Below, in pieces: positions 26,367 through 36,187 of a DNA stretch of 64,000 nucleotides. Source of the stretch: Erwinia aphidicola. GTDB lineage: Bacteria; Pseudomonadota; Gammaproteobacteria; Enterobacterales; Enterobacteriaceae. Each line of letters starts with the position of its first letter. Position 1 is the first letter of the stretch. The notes under the pieces are model-generated. The model was not told the origin of the DNA and did not search any database. It saw only the letters and a program-made list of their open reading frames with translations. Location: NCBI RefSeq assembly GCF_014773485.1, contig NZ_JACXBP010000010.1, positions 1-64,000 on the forward strand, read 5' to 3'. The translations under genes and the position numbers were made by a program.

Positions 26367-27707
26367 TCAATGCCCCAGTGCAGCCAGCGACTTATCCAGC
26401 GCGCCGACCAGCCAGTCGATATCGCTCTCCTGGAAAGCTAGCGGCGGGCGAAGTTTCAGTACGTTGCCATAAGGGCCGGCGACCGACGTCAGCACGCGGT
26501 TATCGCGCAGCATTTCGGTAATATCCAGCGCCAACTGCTTATCCGGCGTTTTGCTGGCTTTATCTTTTACCAGCTCAAAGCCGATAAACAGACCCGCGCC
26601 GCGCACGTCACCGACGCACTCATACTTCTCTTTCAGCGTGGACAGCTCCGCCAGCAGCTTCGCGCCCACCACGCGGCTGTGCTCCTGCAGCCCCTCTTCT
26701 TTAATCACGTTCAGCACCGCCTGCGCCGCAGCCATCGCTACCGGGTTGCCGCCAAAGGTGTTGAAGTACGGGATATCGTCGCTGAAAGCTGCCAGTACCT
26801 CGCTTTTCGCCAGCAGGCCGGAAACCGGAATGCCATTACCCATCGGCTTGCCGGTGGTGATCACATCCGGCACCACGTCATGGCGGGCAAAGCCCCAGAA
26901 TGCCTCACCGGTGCGGGCAAAGCCGGGCTGCACCTCATCCGCAATAAAGATCCCACCGTTTTTATGCACCACGTCGATAGCCTGCCTGAGGAAGCCTTTC
27001 GGCCCTGGCAGCACGCCGTCAGAGGAGAAGATCGAATCGGCAAGGAAGCCGGCGAACTTAATGCCGTGGGCGGCCATGTCGTCAATCTGCTTCTGAATCT
27101 CAGCGGCAAACCAGGCGCCTAGATCAGGGGCATCAACGCGGTAGCGATCTGGCGGTAGTACCAGCCGCGTGGTCGCGGCCAGCGGCTGCCCGCTGCCCAA
27201 TGCCGGGGAGACGCCGGAGGTGAGGTCGCTGGTGCCGTGATAGGACTCCTGAGTCACAATAATGCCACTGCCGCCGCTGTAGGCGCGCGCCACGCGGATC
27301 GCCAGGTCGTTGGCCTCGGACCCGGTGCACATGTACATGGCGCGGTCGATCTCCGCCGGGGCAGTAGCGAGCAGCTGTTCAGAGTAGTCGAGAATGGCTT
27401 CGTGCAGGTAGCGGGTGTGGGTGTTCAGCTGCTGCATCTGCTGATACACCGCATCAATTACCGCCGGATGGCAATGGCCGATGCTGGCAACGTTGTTATA
27501 CACGTCGAGATATTTATCCCCGGCGGCATCCCACAGATACTGGCCCTGACCGCGCACCAGATGCACCGGCTTACGGTAGAACAGGCGGTAAGACTCGCCC
27601 AGAACCCTGCTGCGTTTATCGGTCAGCTTGCGCACATCCGCGCTCAGGCCATCGGCATGCTCGGCACGAAAGCTGTTGGTATCCATAATGGTTGAACGTG
27701 TAGCCAT
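26367..27707 (-). CDS. Class III (PLP) aminotransferase, ethanolamine-phosphate-lyase/AGXT2-like
   Basis: A 446-residue PLP enzyme of the class III aminotransferase family. Seen are GQYLWDAAGDKYLDVYNNVASIGHCHP, the PLP-phosphate region MCTGSEANDLA, the conserved Asp in FIADEVQPGFARTG and the Schiff-base Lys in ITTGKPMGNGIP. The sequence style is that of the AGXT2L/ethanolamine-phosphate phospho-lyase branch rather than GabT or ArgD. The ATG at 27707 has GGGAG 5 bases upstream. The gene is divergent from a DeoR-type regulator across an array of heptamer repeats, so it is likely controlled by it. Substrate unknown. Confidence 0.82.
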   Translation of the reverse strand: MATRSTIMDTNSFRAEHADGLSADVRKLTDKRSRVLGESYRLFYRKPVHLVRGQGQYLWDAAGDKYLDVYNNVASIGHCHPAVIDAVYQQMQQLNTHTRYLHEAILDYSEQLLATAPAEIDRAMYMCTGSEANDLAIRVARAYSGGSGIIVTQESYHGTSDLTSGVSPALGSGQPLAATTRLVLPPDRYRVDAPDLGAWFAAEIQKQIDDMAAHGIKFAGFLADSIFSSDGVLPGPKGFLRQAIDVVHKNGGIFIADEVQPGFARTGEAFWGFARHDVVPDVITTGKPMGNGIPVSGLLAKSEVLAAFSDDIPYFNTFGGNPVAMAAAQAVLNVIKEEGLQEHSRVVGAKLLAELSTLKEKYECVGDVRGAGLFIGFELVKDKASKTPDKQLALDITEMLRDNRVLTSVAGPYGNVLKLRPPLAFQESDIDWLVGALDKSLAALGH

Positions 27708-27789
27708 GATCACTCCCGTTGCAAAATTAAGGTTTGCCTGGCGCAGGCAGTCAGCGGTTTCTGCCTCTCATCATGGCAACTTTTTTGTA

Positions 27790-27824
27790 AAATGCAATCA
27801 AATACACAAATACAATAAAATACA
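27790..27824. promoter_or_regulatory. Four direct heptamer repeats, probable DeoR-type operator
   Basis: AAATGCA at 27790 and AAATACA at 27800, 27808 and 27818, that is, four direct repeats spaced 10, 8 and 10 bases. They lie between the divergent aminotransferase and DeoR-family genes. Ordered direct repeats near one helical turn apart are typical of DeoR-family operators. This suggests autoregulation and control of the aminotransferase. Confidence 0.6.
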
Positions 27825-27887
27825 CATGCAGCGTGGCAAATTGTCGGTTAGGCTATGTCGCAGAGAGAAAGCCAGGGAGTCAAAATT

Positions 27888-28664
27888 ATGCTGCAGGAAA
27901 CACGCCACCACCGCATCCGCGCCCTGCTCAGTACGCTGGGCCAGGTGAGCACTGAACGGATCGTTAAAGAGCTGGGGATTTCTCGCGAAACCGCCCGCCG
28001 CGACATTATCGAACTGGAAGCGCAGGGGCTGGCACGCCGCGTCCACGGTGGTCTGGTGGCGCTGGATGCCACGCCGGAGCCGCCGTTGACGGTGCGCAGT
28101 TCGGTGATGGCGAAAGAGAAGCGGGCGATTGCCAACACCGCTGCCCAACTGCTGCAGCCCGGCCAGACGGTATTTCTGGATGCCGGCAGCACCACCACGA
28201 TGTTGGCGGAGGAGCTGCGCTCGATGTCGGGCCTGACGATTATCACTAACAGCCTTAATGCCGCCCTGAAGCTGTGCGCGGCGGAAGAGCATGAGGCATT
28301 GAATAATCAGGTGATCCTGCTGGGTGGCAGCATGCTGGCCGGCGCGCAGGAGACGCGGGGGGAACTGACAGTCGGCGAGATTTATCGCTACCGTGCCGAT
28401 GTGGCGCTGCTCTCCCCGGTGGCGCTGGATGCGAAGCAGGGGGCGAGCAGCTTCCATCCGCACGAGGCTGCCATCGCCCGCGCCATGACCGAGCAGGCCG
28501 GGCGGCTGATTCTGCTGGCCGATCGCAGCAAGCTCGGCCTCAGCAGTCGGATGAACTATGCCAGCATTGCGCAGATCGCCACGCTGGTCACCGACGGCGG
28601 CGCGGAGAGTCTCCCGGCGCTAAACGCGCTAAAAGCCGTGCTGCCGCAGGTGATTCTGGCCTAG
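27888..28664 (+). CDS. DeoR-family transcriptional regulator
   Basis: A 258-residue regulator. The N-terminal winged helix (RHHRIRALLSTLGQVSTERIVKELGISRETARRDIIELEAQGLARRVHGG) is followed by a DeoR sugar-phosphate sensor domain (KRAIANTAAQLL, LDAGSTTTMLAEEL, and LLADRSKLG near the end). The ATG at 27888 has AGGGAG 8 bases upstream; an earlier in-frame ATG at 27855 is less well placed. Its stop codon shares the palindrome CTAG with the stop of the convergent HNH gene, so there is no spacer and no terminator between them. Confidence 0.85.
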   Translation: MLQETRHHRIRALLSTLGQVSTERIVKELGISRETARRDIIELEAQGLARRVHGGLVALDATPEPPLTVRSSVMAKEKRAIANTAAQLLQPGQTVFLDAGSTTTMLAEELRSMSGLTIITNSLNAALKLCAAEEHEALNNQVILLGGSMLAGAQETRGELTVGEIYRYRADVALLSPVALDAKQGASSFHPHEAAIARAMTEQAGRLILLADRSKLGLSSRMNYASIAQIATLVTDGGAESLPALNALKAVLPQVILA

Positions 28665-29242
28665 CTGAGGAAGTAACGGTAGGGAAAATCATCAAGCTGT
28701 AGCTCTTCGCGAGAGCCACGGAATTTAATCAGCTCCCGCGCTCTGGCCTGCTTGCGCAGGGTAAGATTGAGGCCATAAAGCTCAATGGTTTTTTCTGCCC
28801 GCTGCCGATCGAAGACGCTAATATCTGGTGCAGGATGCAGTTCTCCACTGGCGTAGTTGCAGATGAAGTAACGGGCAAACTGATAGTCTGCGTCGTCAGG
28901 TTTCAGTAACAGCTCATCATATTTTTCCTGCTTGGCACTCTGACATTTATCACAGCAGGGAAACAGATTGATCCATTGAAAAGCCTGTTGCGGATAGCGG
29001 CTCTTAGGGCGGAAATGTTCAACCGTTTCACGCGCTTCCGTGCCGAGAAAACCATCACAGAATGCACAATGATCCTGTGTCATCTCCAGTAACGCCATGC
29101 GTATATGCTGATAACAGTTTCGGGAGTACCAGCTAAAAGAGGCTGCCGGATCTGAAAAATGCGCCGTCAGATAACGATCGGTCCACTCCTGACACCCCGC
29201 AGCCAGACAGAGTGGCTGAGCGCCACGAATCAATTTGTTCAT
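28661..29242 (-). CDS. ptuB: HNH endonuclease, PtuB-like (Septu defence)
   Basis: A 193-residue nuclease. The zinc/HNH module is visible as C59-x2-C62 (CAFCDG), the VEHFRPKS motif with E75/H76, N92 in WINLFPCCDKC and C97-x2-C100, followed by K104. This is the layout of the HNH proteins paired with ATPases in Septu systems and retron Ec78. It starts 11 bases after the ATPase stop. Together they are likely an abortive or DNA-degrading anti-phage unit. Base use is more AT-rich than fdhD or selA. The label rests on motifs and pairing, not on a search. Confidence 0.72.
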   Translation of the reverse strand: MNKLIRGAQPLCLAAGCQEWTDRYLTAHFSDPAASFSWYSRNCYQHIRMALLEMTQDHCAFCDGFLGTEARETVEHFRPKSRYPQQAFQWINLFPCCDKCQSAKQEKYDELLLKPDDADYQFARYFICNYASGELHPAPDISVFDRQRAEKTIELYGLNLTLRKQARARELIKFRGSREELQLDDFPYRYFLS

Positions 29243-29253
29243 CCCTGTAAGCC

Positions 29254-30591
29254 CTATCCTTTAACACGACGCGCAATCTGGCGCAGTTCCATCTCAATAA
29301 TTAATTCCAGCTCGTCGCTACGCTCACGAATGCTATCGGCTAGCATCATCAGGGCGCGGTCATTAGCGGGATTTTTCAGATAAGCATCACGCTGGCAATA
29401 GAAGTCATCGAGCAGTGCTTCGGTTTCTACATCAAACTGCTCGCTGACGTTGAACACCTCTTCAAGGATCAGCTGATAGCTTTTGCCCGCTGCCGAAGCA
29501 ACTGGAATGATGGTTTCAGCAATTGAAGGGTCGCGTAACACTTTACGCTGCGCATCGGGCAGGCGATAAACCCAGGCATCCTCGACCGATCCGACCACAA
29601 AAGGCGAGTGGGTGGAAACAAAGACCTGAGCATTCGGCAACAATTTCTGCACCGCAGGTAGGATACGGCGCTGCCATTTCGGGTGAAGATGGATATCCAC
29701 TTCATCAAGGAACAGGATTATCGGCTGGGAGAAGATTTCCCGCCGTTCTGTGAATGGGATATCTTCCAGACGGAGAGCGAGGTCAGCGACCCAGGAGATA
29801 ATTGATTTCAATCCTTCAGGTAACACATCAAACGTCACTGCCAGACCATCAACCTCAATGACCACATCGAGCGGGGAACGCTTAAGGCGGAAGTTGAGTT
29901 TTAACTGGCAGATTTCATAAATAAAATCGCTGATGGCCTTCAGTGCAGCATCATATTGTAATGCTTCGGCATTATCGCCATCATCTCTTGCCAGCGCGGC
30001 TTTGGTACGGTTATTGGCAATCCACTGTGCCAGTACGCCAGGCCGCACCGTGCGCTCAAAAGATAAAGCGTCTTCAAACGGCGAGTTCTTGATATTTTGA
30101 ATGGCCTGAACGCTAAACACGCCCTGGGGCGAACGATTGCCGGAATAGGCAAATGCGGCAAAGGGGAAAGTTGAGCGGCTGACAGAATCGTTTTTATCAA
30201 AACCCGCGGTTCTGTGGTTGAAAAGGCTCTGAGCTTCTTTTGTTGAAATAAACTCATTTATGCCACCAAACTTTAACCCGCTAAAGGGATCTTCATCATT
30301 TTTTCTGCGGGCGTAATATCCCGCTTCATCATAAAATTTAAACTCGACAACACTGTGGCTACTGCGGAATCTTTTGCAAATCAGCGCATCATCCGGAGCC
30401 AGCTCAAATATTGCCGCCAGCGCGTATAAAATCGTACTTTTTCCGCAGCCATTTGGCCCGGTAAAAATATGGATTTCGGCCTTCTCAGCATCCTTCTGTT
30501 CGCTAATGATCGGCGGAAAATCAAAATGCGTATGCTCAAAAATACCGATGTCTTTGAGCGTTATGCTCTCGAGACGATAAGGTTGCCCCAT
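29254..30591 (-). CDS. ptuA: AAA/ABC-type ATPase, PtuA-like (Septu defence)
   Basis: A 445-residue SMC/ABC-like ATPase. Walker A is GPNGCGKST (45-53), a signature-like LPEGLKS is at 257-263, Walker B IILFLDEVD is at 291-299 with the HLHP extension usual in RecF/OLD-like ATPases, and the switch His is H328 in VSTHSPFVVG. There is no TOPRIM domain, so it is not an OLD nuclease. Beside an HNH gene this is the PtuA part of Septu. Only 33 bases separate it from the fdhD stop on the same strand, so it may be transcribed from within or through fdhD. Confidence 0.75.
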   Translation of the reverse strand: MGQPYRLESITLKDIGIFEHTHFDFPPIISEQKDAEKAEIHIFTGPNGCGKSTILYALAAIFELAPDDALICKRFRSSHSVVEFKFYDEAGYYARRKNDEDPFSGLKFGGINEFISTKEAQSLFNHRTAGFDKNDSVSRSTFPFAAFAYSGNRSPQGVFSVQAIQNIKNSPFEDALSFERTVRPGVLAQWIANNRTKAALARDDGDNAEALQYDAALKAISDFIYEICQLKLNFRLKRSPLDVVIEVDGLAVTFDVLPEGLKSIISWVADLALRLEDIPFTERREIFSQPIILFLDEVDIHLHPKWQRRILPAVQKLLPNAQVFVSTHSPFVVGSVEDAWVYRLPDAQRKVLRDPSIAETIIPVASAAGKSYQLILEEVFNVSEQFDVETEALLDDFYCQRDAYLKNPANDRALMMLADSIRERSDELELIIEMELRQIARRVKG

Positions 30592-30624
30592 AAGTCACAT
30601 CCTCCCTATGAAACTTGCTCAATA

Positions 30625-31482
30625 TTACACCAGTCGCTGCGGATAGGTATACACCGTCGCCCTGCCCGGTTTGCTGAAGCCCACCAGCGTCAGATTACTG
30701 CGCTGCGCGACCTCGACCGCCAGCTGCGTAGCGGCGGAGACGGCAAACAGGATCTCGACGCCGCACATTGCTGATTTCTGCACCATCTCATAGCTGGCGC
30801 GGCTGGAGACCAGCACCGCGCCGCCGGCCGCAGCCCACTCCGCCTGGCTGCGCTGCCCCAGCAGCTTATCCAGCGCCACGTGACGGCCAACGTCTTCACA
30901 TCCGGCACTCAGCTGCCCATCAGGGGTAATCCATGCTGCGGCGTGGGTGCAGCCGGTCAGCTGGCCGACCGGCTGGAACGCTTTCAGCTGGCGCAGTGCG
31001 CCGTCCAGGCGCGCCAGTTCAAAACGCTGGGTAAACGGCAGCGGCTGAATCGGTTTGCCGATCTCGCTCAACTGCTCCACGCCACACACCCCGCAGCCGG
31101 TGCGCCCGGCCATCGCGCGGCGCTGCGCTTTCAGCGCCATAAAGCGGCGACTGGAAAGCTCAACCTGCACCTCAATGCCGTTGCAGCCCGCGACAATATC
31201 GATGCCGTAAATATCAGCCGGGCCAGCAATTATCCCTTCCGACAAAGAGAAACCCACGGCGAAAGCTTCCAGGTCTTTTGGCGTGGCCATCATCACCACG
31301 TGCGAGATGCCGTTATACACCAGCGCCACCGGCACTTCCTCCGCCAGCCAGTCGGGCTCAGGCTGATCCAGCGCATCGCGCTGCCACACCGTTACCTGAC
31401 CGGCACCAATCGGCCCCGGTGATTTAATTTCATTTTTGTGCTGTTGGTCATTCACTGCGCGTTTCTCGCCCCGTTCATCCAC
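30625..31482 (-). CDS. fdhD: Formate dehydrogenase accessory sulfurtransferase FdhD
   Basis: A 285-residue sulfurtransferase that passes sulfur from IscS to the molybdenum cofactor of formate dehydrogenases. The redox pair of cysteines is in [37 protein letters not shown] and GCTHAAAW and [14 protein letters not shown] are conserved blocks. The start is uncertain: ATG 31482 or GTG 31455 (the latter gives a length nearer E. coli, 277). It is divergent from fdoG across 116 bases, the E. coli arrangement, and followed on its own strand by the PtuAB-like pair. Confidence 0.95.
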   Translation of the reverse strand: MDERGEKRAVNDQQHKNEIKSPGPIGAGQVTVWQRDALDQPEPDWLAEEVPVALVYNGISHVVMMATPKDLEAFAVGFSLSEGIIAGPADIYGIDIVAGCNGIEVQVELSSRRFMALKAQRRAMAGRTGCGVCGVEQLSEIGKPIQPLPFTQRFELARLDGALRQLKAFQPVGQLTGCTHAAAWITPDGQLSAGCEDVGRHVALDKLLGQRSQAEWAAAGGAVLVSSRASYEMVQKSAMCGVEILFAVSAATQLAVEVAQRSNLTLVGFSKPGRATVYTYPQRLV

Positions 31483-31598
31483 ATTTTTATTGTGGTAATA
31501 TTGTCAGTCTGTGCGCTAAAAAACATCAGCGCCCATTGTGAGCTTGTTAATTCAGTGCCGTAAAGGGTTTTGCACCCGGTCAAAACAGGAATGACACT

Positions 31599-34500
31599 AT
31601 GAATGTCAGCAGAAGACGTTTCTTCAAAATCTGTGCGGGGGGCATGGCGGGAACCACCGCGGCTGCTCTGGGCTTTATGCCCGCTACCGCACTGGCGGAA
31701 ACCCGCCAGTACAAGCTGCTGCGCGCGCGCGAGACGCGCAACACCTGCACCTACTGTTCCGTCGGCTGCGGGCTGTTGATGTACAGCATGGGTGACGGCG
31801 CGAAAAACGCCAGAGAGAATATTTTCCATATCGAAGGGGATCCGGACCATCCGGTAAGCCGCGGCGCGCTCTGCCCTAAAGGCGCGGGCCTGCTCGACTT
31901 TATTCACAGCGAAAGCCGCCTGAAAAGCCCGTCGTATCGTGCCCCAGGCTCCGACACATGGCAGCCCATCAGCTGGGACGAGGCACTGACCCGTATCGCC
32001 AGACTGATGAAGGCCGACCGTGACGCCAACTTTATTGCCAAAAATAATCAGGGCGTGACGGTTAACCGCTGGCTGAGCACCGGCATGCTGTGCGCCTCGG
32101 CGGCCAGCAATGAAACCGGCTATCTCACCCAGAAAATGACCCGTTCGCTCGGCATGCTTGCCGTCGACAACCAGGCGCGCGTTTGACACGGACCTACGGT
32201 AGCAAGTCTTGCTCCAACGTTCGGTCGCGGTGCGATGACCAATCACTGGGTCGACATCCGCAATGCGAATCTGATTGTGGTTATGGGTGGCAACGCCGCT
32301 GAAGCGCATCCGGTAGGATTCCGCTGGGCGATGGAAGCCAAAATCCATAACAACGCCAAACTGATTGTCATCGATCCGCGCTTCACGCGTACCGCATCGG
32401 TGGCTGACTTCTATACGCCGATCCGCTCCGGCACCGACATTACTTTCCTGTCGGGCGTACTGCGCTATCTGCTGGAAGAAGATCGCATTCAGCACCAATA
32501 TGTCTCGGCTTACACCAATGCCAGCCTGATAGTGCGTGAAGATTACCGCTTCGACGACGGCCTGTTCAGCGGCTACGATCCGCAGACGCGCAGCTATGAC
32601 AAAACCAGCTGGTACTACGAGCTGGACGATCAGGGCTTCGCCAAACGCGACCCAACGCTCGCTCACCCGCGCTGCGTCTACAATCTGCTGTTAAAACACG
32701 TCAGCCGCTACACGCCGGAAGTGGTTGAAAACATCTGCGGCACGCCAAAAGGCGACTTCCTGAAAGTGTGTGAAATGCTGGCTGAAACCAGTGCGCCAAA
32801 CCTCACCACCTCCTTCCTGTATGCGCTGGGCTGGACCCAGCACTCGGTGGGGGCGCAGAACATCCGCACCATGGCGATGATCCAGCTGCTGCTCGGCAAT
32901 ATGGGCATGGCAGGCGGCGGCATTAACGCCCTGCGCGGCCACTCAAATATTCAGGGGCTGACCGACCTTGGCCTGCTCTCTCAGAGCCTGCCGGGCTATA
33001 TGACGCTGCCGTCGGAGAAACAGGCAGATCTGCAAACTTACCTTACTGCCAACACGCCAAAACCGCTGCTGCCGGAGCAGGTGAACTACTGGGGCAACTA
33101 TCCGAAGTTCTTCATCAGCATGATGAAAGCGTTTTACGGCGACAAAGCCCAGGCGGAAAACAGCTGGGGCTTCGACTGGCTGCCGAAGTGGGACAAAGGC
33201 TACGACGTGCTGCAGTATTTCGACATGATGCATCGCGGCGAAGTGAACGGCTATCTCTGCCAGGGCTTTAACCCGCTGGCCTCCTTCCCGAATAAGCAGA
33301 AGGTGGGCGAGTCGCTGGCGAAGCTGAAGTTCCTTGTCACCATCGACCCGCTCGATACCGAGACCGCCAACTTCTGGCAGAACCACGGCGAGTATAACGA
33401 CGCCGATCCATCGCAGATCCAGACCGAAGTGTTCCGCCTGCCTTCTACCTGCTTTGCGGAAGAGAACGGCTCGATCGTTAACTCTGCGCGCTGGCTGCAG
33501 TGGCACTGGAAGGGTGCCGATGGCCCGGGCGAAGCGCGCAACGATGGCGAAATTCTGGCCGGTATTTATCAACGCCTGCGCCAGATGTATGCCGAAGAGG
33601 GTGGCGCACAGCCGGAACCGGTGCTGAATATGAGCTGGAACTATCTGACGCCGGATTCACCGGCCTCGGAAGAAGTTGCCATGGAGAGCAACGGGCGCGC
33701 GCTGGCCGATCTACTCGACGATAAGGGCACGCTGCTGGTGAAAAAAGGGCAGCAGCTCGGCAGCTTTGCCCAGCTGCGCGCCGACGGCTCAACCTCCAGC
33801 GGCTGCTGGATCTTCGCCGGTAGCTGGACCGCAGACGGTAACCAGATGGCACGGCGCGACAACAGCGATGCGCACGGTTTAGGCAATACGCCTGGCTGGA
33901 GCTGGGCCTGGCCGCTGAACCGCCGCATCCTGTATAACCGCGCCTCTGCCGACCCGATGGGCAATCCGTGGGATCCGAAACGCCAGCTTATCAAGTGGGA
34001 CGGTGCGAAATGGGCCGGGGATGATATTCCTGACTACAGCACCGCGCCGCCGGGTAGCGATGTCGGGCCGTTCATCATGCAGCAGGAAGGCATGGGGCGC
34101 CTGTTCGCGCTGGATAAAATGGCCGAAGGCCCGTTCCCGGAACACTATGAGCCGTTTGAAACGCCGATTAGCACCAACCCGCTGCACCCGAAGGTGATCT
34201 CCAACCCGGCGGCACGCGTGTTCCCGGCTGACCTGAAAGCGATGGGTAACGCGGCGCAGTTCCCCTATGTCGGCACCACCTATCGCCTGACGGAGCACTT
34301 CCACTTCTGGACCAAGCACGCGCTGCTCAACGCCATTGCACAGCCGCAGCAGTTTGTCGAAATCGGCGAGCGGCTGGCGGGCCAGCTGGGCATTAAGCAG
34401 GGCGACACGGTGAAAGTCAGCTCCAGCCGTGGCTACATCAAAGCGGTGGCAGTGGTGACCAAACGCCTGCGCACGCTGGCGGTAGACGGTAAGGAGGTCG

Positions 34501-34646
34501 ATACCATCGGCATTCCGATTCACTGGGGCTTTATGGGCGTGGCGAAGAAAGGCTTCCTCGCCAACAACCTGACGCCGTTCGTTGGCGATGCCAATACGCA
34601 AACGCCGGAGTTCAAGGCGTTCCTGGTTAACGTGGAGAAGGTGTAA
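31599..34646 (+). CDS. fdoG: Formate dehydrogenase-O major subunit (selenoprotein)
   Basis: A 1015-residue molybdenum bis-MGD selenoprotein that oxidises periplasmic formate and feeds electrons to quinone. It has a Tat signal (SRRRFFKICAGGMAGTTAAALG) and an N-terminal [4Fe-4S] cluster (NTCTYCSVGCGLL and ALCPKG). An in-frame TGA at 32184-32186 encodes residue 196: reading through gives NQARV-Sec-HGPTVASL, the known FdoG/FdnG active site. A correctly spaced SECIS hairpin follows. AGGAATG precedes the ATG. fdoH starts 3 bases after its stop. FdoG rather than FdnG follows from fdhD before it and fdhE after it. A naive annotation would split it into two frames. Confidence 0.96.
32184..32215 (+). 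promoter_or_regulatory. Selenocysteine UGA codon and SECIS hairpin in fdoG
   Basis: TGA at 32184-32186 is followed after 11 bases by the hairpin GGTAGCAAGTCTTGCTCC (32198-32215). Pairs are GG/CC and AGCAA/TTGCT, with T at 32200 bulged and GTC in the apical loop. Bulged U, loop and spacing match the E. coli fdhF/fdnG SECIS bound by SelB. selA and selB lie downstream in the same gene run. Confidence 0.9.
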
Positions 34647-34649
34647 ACG

Positions 34650-35540
34650 ATGGCTTATCAATCTCAGGACATCATCCGTCGCTCGGCCACTAACGCCGCG
34701 ACCCCGGCTCCGCGCGCGCGCGACCACCAGCAGGAGGTGGCGAAGCTGATCGACGTCACCACCTGTATTGGCTGTAAAGCCTGCCAGGTGGCCTGCTCCG
34801 AGTGGAACGACATCCGTGATGAGGTCGGTCACAACGTCGGGGTGTACGATAATCCGGCGGATCTGACCGCCAAATCATGGACGGTGATGCGTTTTTCCGA
34901 AGTGGAAGAGCACGGCAAGCTGGAGTGGCTGATCCGCAAGGATGGCTGTATGCACTGCGCCGATCCGGGCTGCCTGAAGGCCTGCCCGTCGGAAGGGGCG
35001 ATCATCCAGTACGCTAACGGCATTGTCGACTTCCAGTCCGAGCAGTGCATCGGCTGCGGTTACTGCATCGCGGGCTGCCCGTTCGACGTTCCGCGCCTGA
35101 ACCCCGAAGACAATAAAGTGTACAAATGCACCCTGTGCGTCGATCGGGTAACCGTGGGTCAGGAACCTGCCTGCGTGAAAACCTGCCCAACCGGTGCCAT
35201 TCACTTCGGCAGCAAAGAGGCGATGAAAGAGGTCGCCGCCGGGCGCGTCAGCGAGCTGAACAGCCGCGGTTACAGCCATGCCGGTCTGTACGATCCGCCT
35301 GGCGTAGGCGGTACGCACGTGATGTACGTGCTGCACCATGCCGACCGGCCCACGCTGTATCACGGACTGCCGGATGCACCGGCCATTAGCCCGGCAGTGA
35401 CCTTCTGGAAAGGAATATGGAAACCGCTTGCCGCGATTGGCTTCGCGGCCACCTTCGCCGCGTCAGTATTTCACTATGTCGGCGTCGGTCCGAACCGGGT
35501 GGAGGAAGAGGATGAAAAAGAGAAGGAGGAACGCCCATGA
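34650..35540 (+). CDS. fdoH: Formate dehydrogenase-O iron-sulfur subunit
   Basis: A 296-residue ferredoxin-type beta subunit. It has four cysteine clusters for four [4Fe-4S] centres: [66 protein letters not shown] single C-terminal membrane helix (about 248-272) anchors it on the periplasmic face, followed by an acidic tail. It passes electrons from FdoG to the cytochrome FdoI. Its stop overlaps fdoI by 4 bases. Confidence 0.96.
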   Translation: MAYQSQDIIRRSATNAATPAPRARDHQQEVAKLIDVTTCIGCKACQVACSEWNDIRDEVGHNVGVYDNPADLTAKSWTVMRFSEVEEHGKLEWLIRKDGCMHCADPGCLKACPSEGAIIQYANGIVDFQSEQCIGCGYCIAGCPFDVPRLNPEDNKVYKCTLCVDRVTVGQEPACVKTCPTGAIHFGSKEAMKEVAAGRVSELNSRGYSHAGLYDPPGVGGTHVMYVLHHADRPTLYHGLPDAPAISPAVTFWKGIWKPLAAIGFAATFAASVFHYVGVGPNRVEEEDEKEKEERP

Positions 35541-36187
35541 AGTCACGTCCACGCATTCAGCGCTACAGCGCGCCTGAGCGTATCAACCACTGGCTGGTGG
35601 CGTTCTGCTTTATTCTCGCCGCCGTCAGCGGGCTGGGTTTTTTCTTCCCCTCTTTTAACTGGCTGATGCAAATCCTCGGTACGCCGCAGCTGGCGCGCAT
35701 CCTGCATCCGTTCGTTGGCGTGGTGATGTTTGCCTGCTTCCTGCTGATGTTTTTCCGCTACTGGCGCCACAACCTGATTGAGCGGGAAGACCTGATCTGG
35801 GCAAAAAATATCCATAAAATTGCGCTAAACGAGGAGGTGGGCGATACCGGGCGCTATAATTTTGGTCAGAAGTGCGTATTCTGGGCTGCAATAATCAGTT
35901 TACTTCTGCTGCTGGCCAGCGGGATGGTGATCTGGCGGCCCTATCTCGCGGCGCTGTTTAGCATTCCGCTGATCCGCATTGCGCTGCTGGTGCATTCGGT
36001 CTCTGCGGTGGTGCTGATCGTGGTGATTATGGTGCATATCTACGCTGCCCTGTGGGTCAAAGGCACCATCACCGCGATGGTGGAGGGCTGGGTCACGCCC
36101 GCCTGGGCTAAAAAGCATCACCCGCGCTGGTATCGTAACCTGCGCCAGCAGCAGGCCAGTTCAAAACAACAGGAAAAAGGTCCCTGA
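35537..36187 (+). CDS. fdoI: Formate dehydrogenase-O cytochrome b556 subunit
   Basis: A 216-residue gamma subunit with four membrane helices and heme b histidines ([46 protein letters not shown]). It hands electrons to the quinone pool in the inner membrane. It is slightly longer than E. coli FdoI (211) because of a Gln/Lys-rich tail. The ATG overlaps the fdoH stop, and fdhE begins on the last base of its stop. Confidence 0.96.
   Translation: MKSRPRIQRYSAPERINHWLVAFCFILAAVSGLGFFFPSFNWLMQILGTPQLARILHPFVGVVMFACFLLMFFRYWRHNLIEREDLIWAKNIHKIALNEEVGDTGRYNFGQKCVFWAAIISLLLLLASGMVIWRPYLAALFSIPLIRIALLVHSVSAVVLIVVIMVHIYAALWVKGTITAMVEGWVTPAWAKKHHPRWYRNLRQQQASSKQQEKGP

Noticed and set aside
28661..30624. 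A retron (Ec78-type) including PtuAB
   Set aside because: Only 33 bases lie between fdhD and the ATPase, and no reverse transcriptase or msr/msd RNA fits on either side.
32184..32186. fdoG looks broken by an internal stop (TGA), suggesting a pseudogene
   Set aside because: Both halves are in the same frame and match FdoG throughout. The TGA is at the known Sec position 196 and is followed by a correctly spaced SECIS hairpin, with selA and selB downstream.
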